Shown here: piece by piece, positions 7,119 to 7,360 of the stretch
Layout of the letters: every line of letters starts with the position of its first letter
Position numbering within the stretch: the stretch's first letter is position 1
Assembly: GCA_021808875.1 (NCBI GenBank)
Contig: JAKBAU010000182.1
Location: 1 to 7,360, forward strand
Length of the DNA stretch: 7,360 nt
DNA from: Pseudomonadota bacterium
Lineage (GTDB): Bacteria > Pseudomonadota > Alphaproteobacteria > Micropepsales > Micropepsaceae
Direction of reading: 5' to 3'
Notes under the pieces: generated by a model
What the model was told of the DNA's origin: nothing
What the model saw: only the letters and a program-made list of their open reading frames with translations
Databases searched by the model: none
Program-made: the position numbers and the translations under genes

Positions 7119-7334
7119 GAATGCATCCGGATTTGCACAGGCTACCTTGCCCAAGCAGGCGGGCTCAGAGCAAGCGTGTACGGAATATCTCTTGCCCCTC
7201 TCTCCCTGGCGGCGCCAGCGCCGCGAGCCGGCAATGCGAAGCTGCCCACGAGTTCCGCGAACGTTTCCTGAACATCTTTAAATAATACTGTAAAAACAAT
7301 ATCTTATTTCCATCCTTGCGAACAGGAACAAAAC
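7119..7334. other. Divergent intergenic region
   Basis: These 216 bp separate the start of the - strand transporter from a putative + strand start. The transporter-proximal two thirds is GC-rich. It holds a 5-bp stem with a 3-base loop at 7206-7218 (CTGGC-GGC-GCCAG) with no T tract. Toward the right end, about 7277-7310 is markedly AT-rich compared with the rest of the window. I see no convincing coding sequence on either strand, no tRNA and no recognisable riboswitch. The region must hold the transporter promoter and, if the right-hand gene is real, that promoter as well. Confidence 0.6.
7277..7305 (+). promoter_or_regulatory. Possible sigma70-type promoter in AT-rich tract
   Basis: TTTAAA (7277-7282) and TATCTT (7300-7305) are spaced by 17 bp and each match the consensus at four of six positions. 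Transcription would begin near 7312, giving a leader of about 23 bases before the ATG at 7335. On the opposite strand the same tract contains TATTAT (7287-7282), a good -10 match without a clear -35. AT-rich DNA often yields such matches by chance, so this is a candidate only. Confidence 0.3.
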
Positions 7335-7360
7335 ATGTACGATCCGCCTCAGCCAGCCCC
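7335..7360 (+). CDS. Possible 5' end of a new gene, cut by window edge
   Basis: An ATG at 7335 begins an open frame reading MYDPPQPA and continues to the window end. AGGA at 7324-7327 lies 7 bp upstream, a good Shine-Dalgarno position, and an AT-rich tract with a candidate promoter precedes it. A Pro-rich N-terminus is not enough to name a family. Eight to nine codons cannot prove a gene; the support is the ribosome site and the context. Confidence 0.45.

Noticed and set aside
7119..7154. TTG start adding 12 residues to the transporter
   Set aside because: TTG is a rare start and shows no good ribosome site. The ATG at 7118 has GGA 7 bp upstream and leaves the first membrane helix intact.
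7206..7218. GC-rich stem-loop as a terminator
   Set aside because: The stem is only 5 bp and no T tract follows on either strand; it lies upstream of both flanking genes, where a terminator is not expected.
1..7360. CRISPR arrays, tRNA or rRNA genes, insertion sequences, phage or defence genes
   Set aside because: No spaced direct repeats, no cloverleaf-like sequences, no transposase motifs or terminal repeats were seen. The window is almost fully occupied by a flagellar operon and a transporter.

Overview
The window looks like part of an alphaproteobacterial chromosome, probably Rhodospirillales/Acetobacterales in the broad sense. FliM is of the alphaproteobacterial type, with an N-terminal LNQEEIDSLLG motif and long stretches of alphaproteobacterial-style sequence. 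The gene order fliL-fliM-DUF6468-MotE-like-giant TPR protein is one I associate with that group. DNA is GC-rich and codon use is uniform across the genes, so nothing here looks recently transferred. The taxon is inferred from recalled family features, not from a search.

Positions 1-5883 (+ strand) hold one tightly packed flagellar motor operon segment. It contains the 3' end of fliL (cut by the window edge), fliM (C-ring switch protein), a small membrane-anchored coiled-coil protein (DUF6468-like), a MotE-like membrane/periplasmic protein with an MgtE_N-type helical domain, and a 1104-residue exported protein. The exported protein has tandem beta-rich repeats followed by a long TPR-like superhelix. 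Gaps are 14, 9, -4 and 22 bp, so co-transcription is very likely. FliM is cytoplasmic, FliL surrounds the stator, and the last three products each carry a membrane anchor or signal peptide. Together they look like a set acting across the inner membrane at the rotor/stator boundary.

Positions 5884-5915 are a 32-bp convergent gap without a convincing terminator. A 12-TM major facilitator superfamily transporter lies on the - strand (5916-7118); its substrate is unknown and it has no visible functional link to the flagellar operon.

Positions 7119-7334 are a 216-bp divergent intergenic region with an AT-rich core (about 7277-7310) that could hold promoters. It is followed by the first nine codons of what may be a new + strand gene (7335-7360).

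The most interesting point is the pairing of the MotE-like protein with the giant exported beta-repeat/TPR protein. In rhizobia, MotE is the periplasmic chaperone of MotC, a MotB-associated motor protein. The giant protein here may be a functional counterpart of MotC in a lineage that lacks the rhizobial one. This is an inference from gene order and topology.
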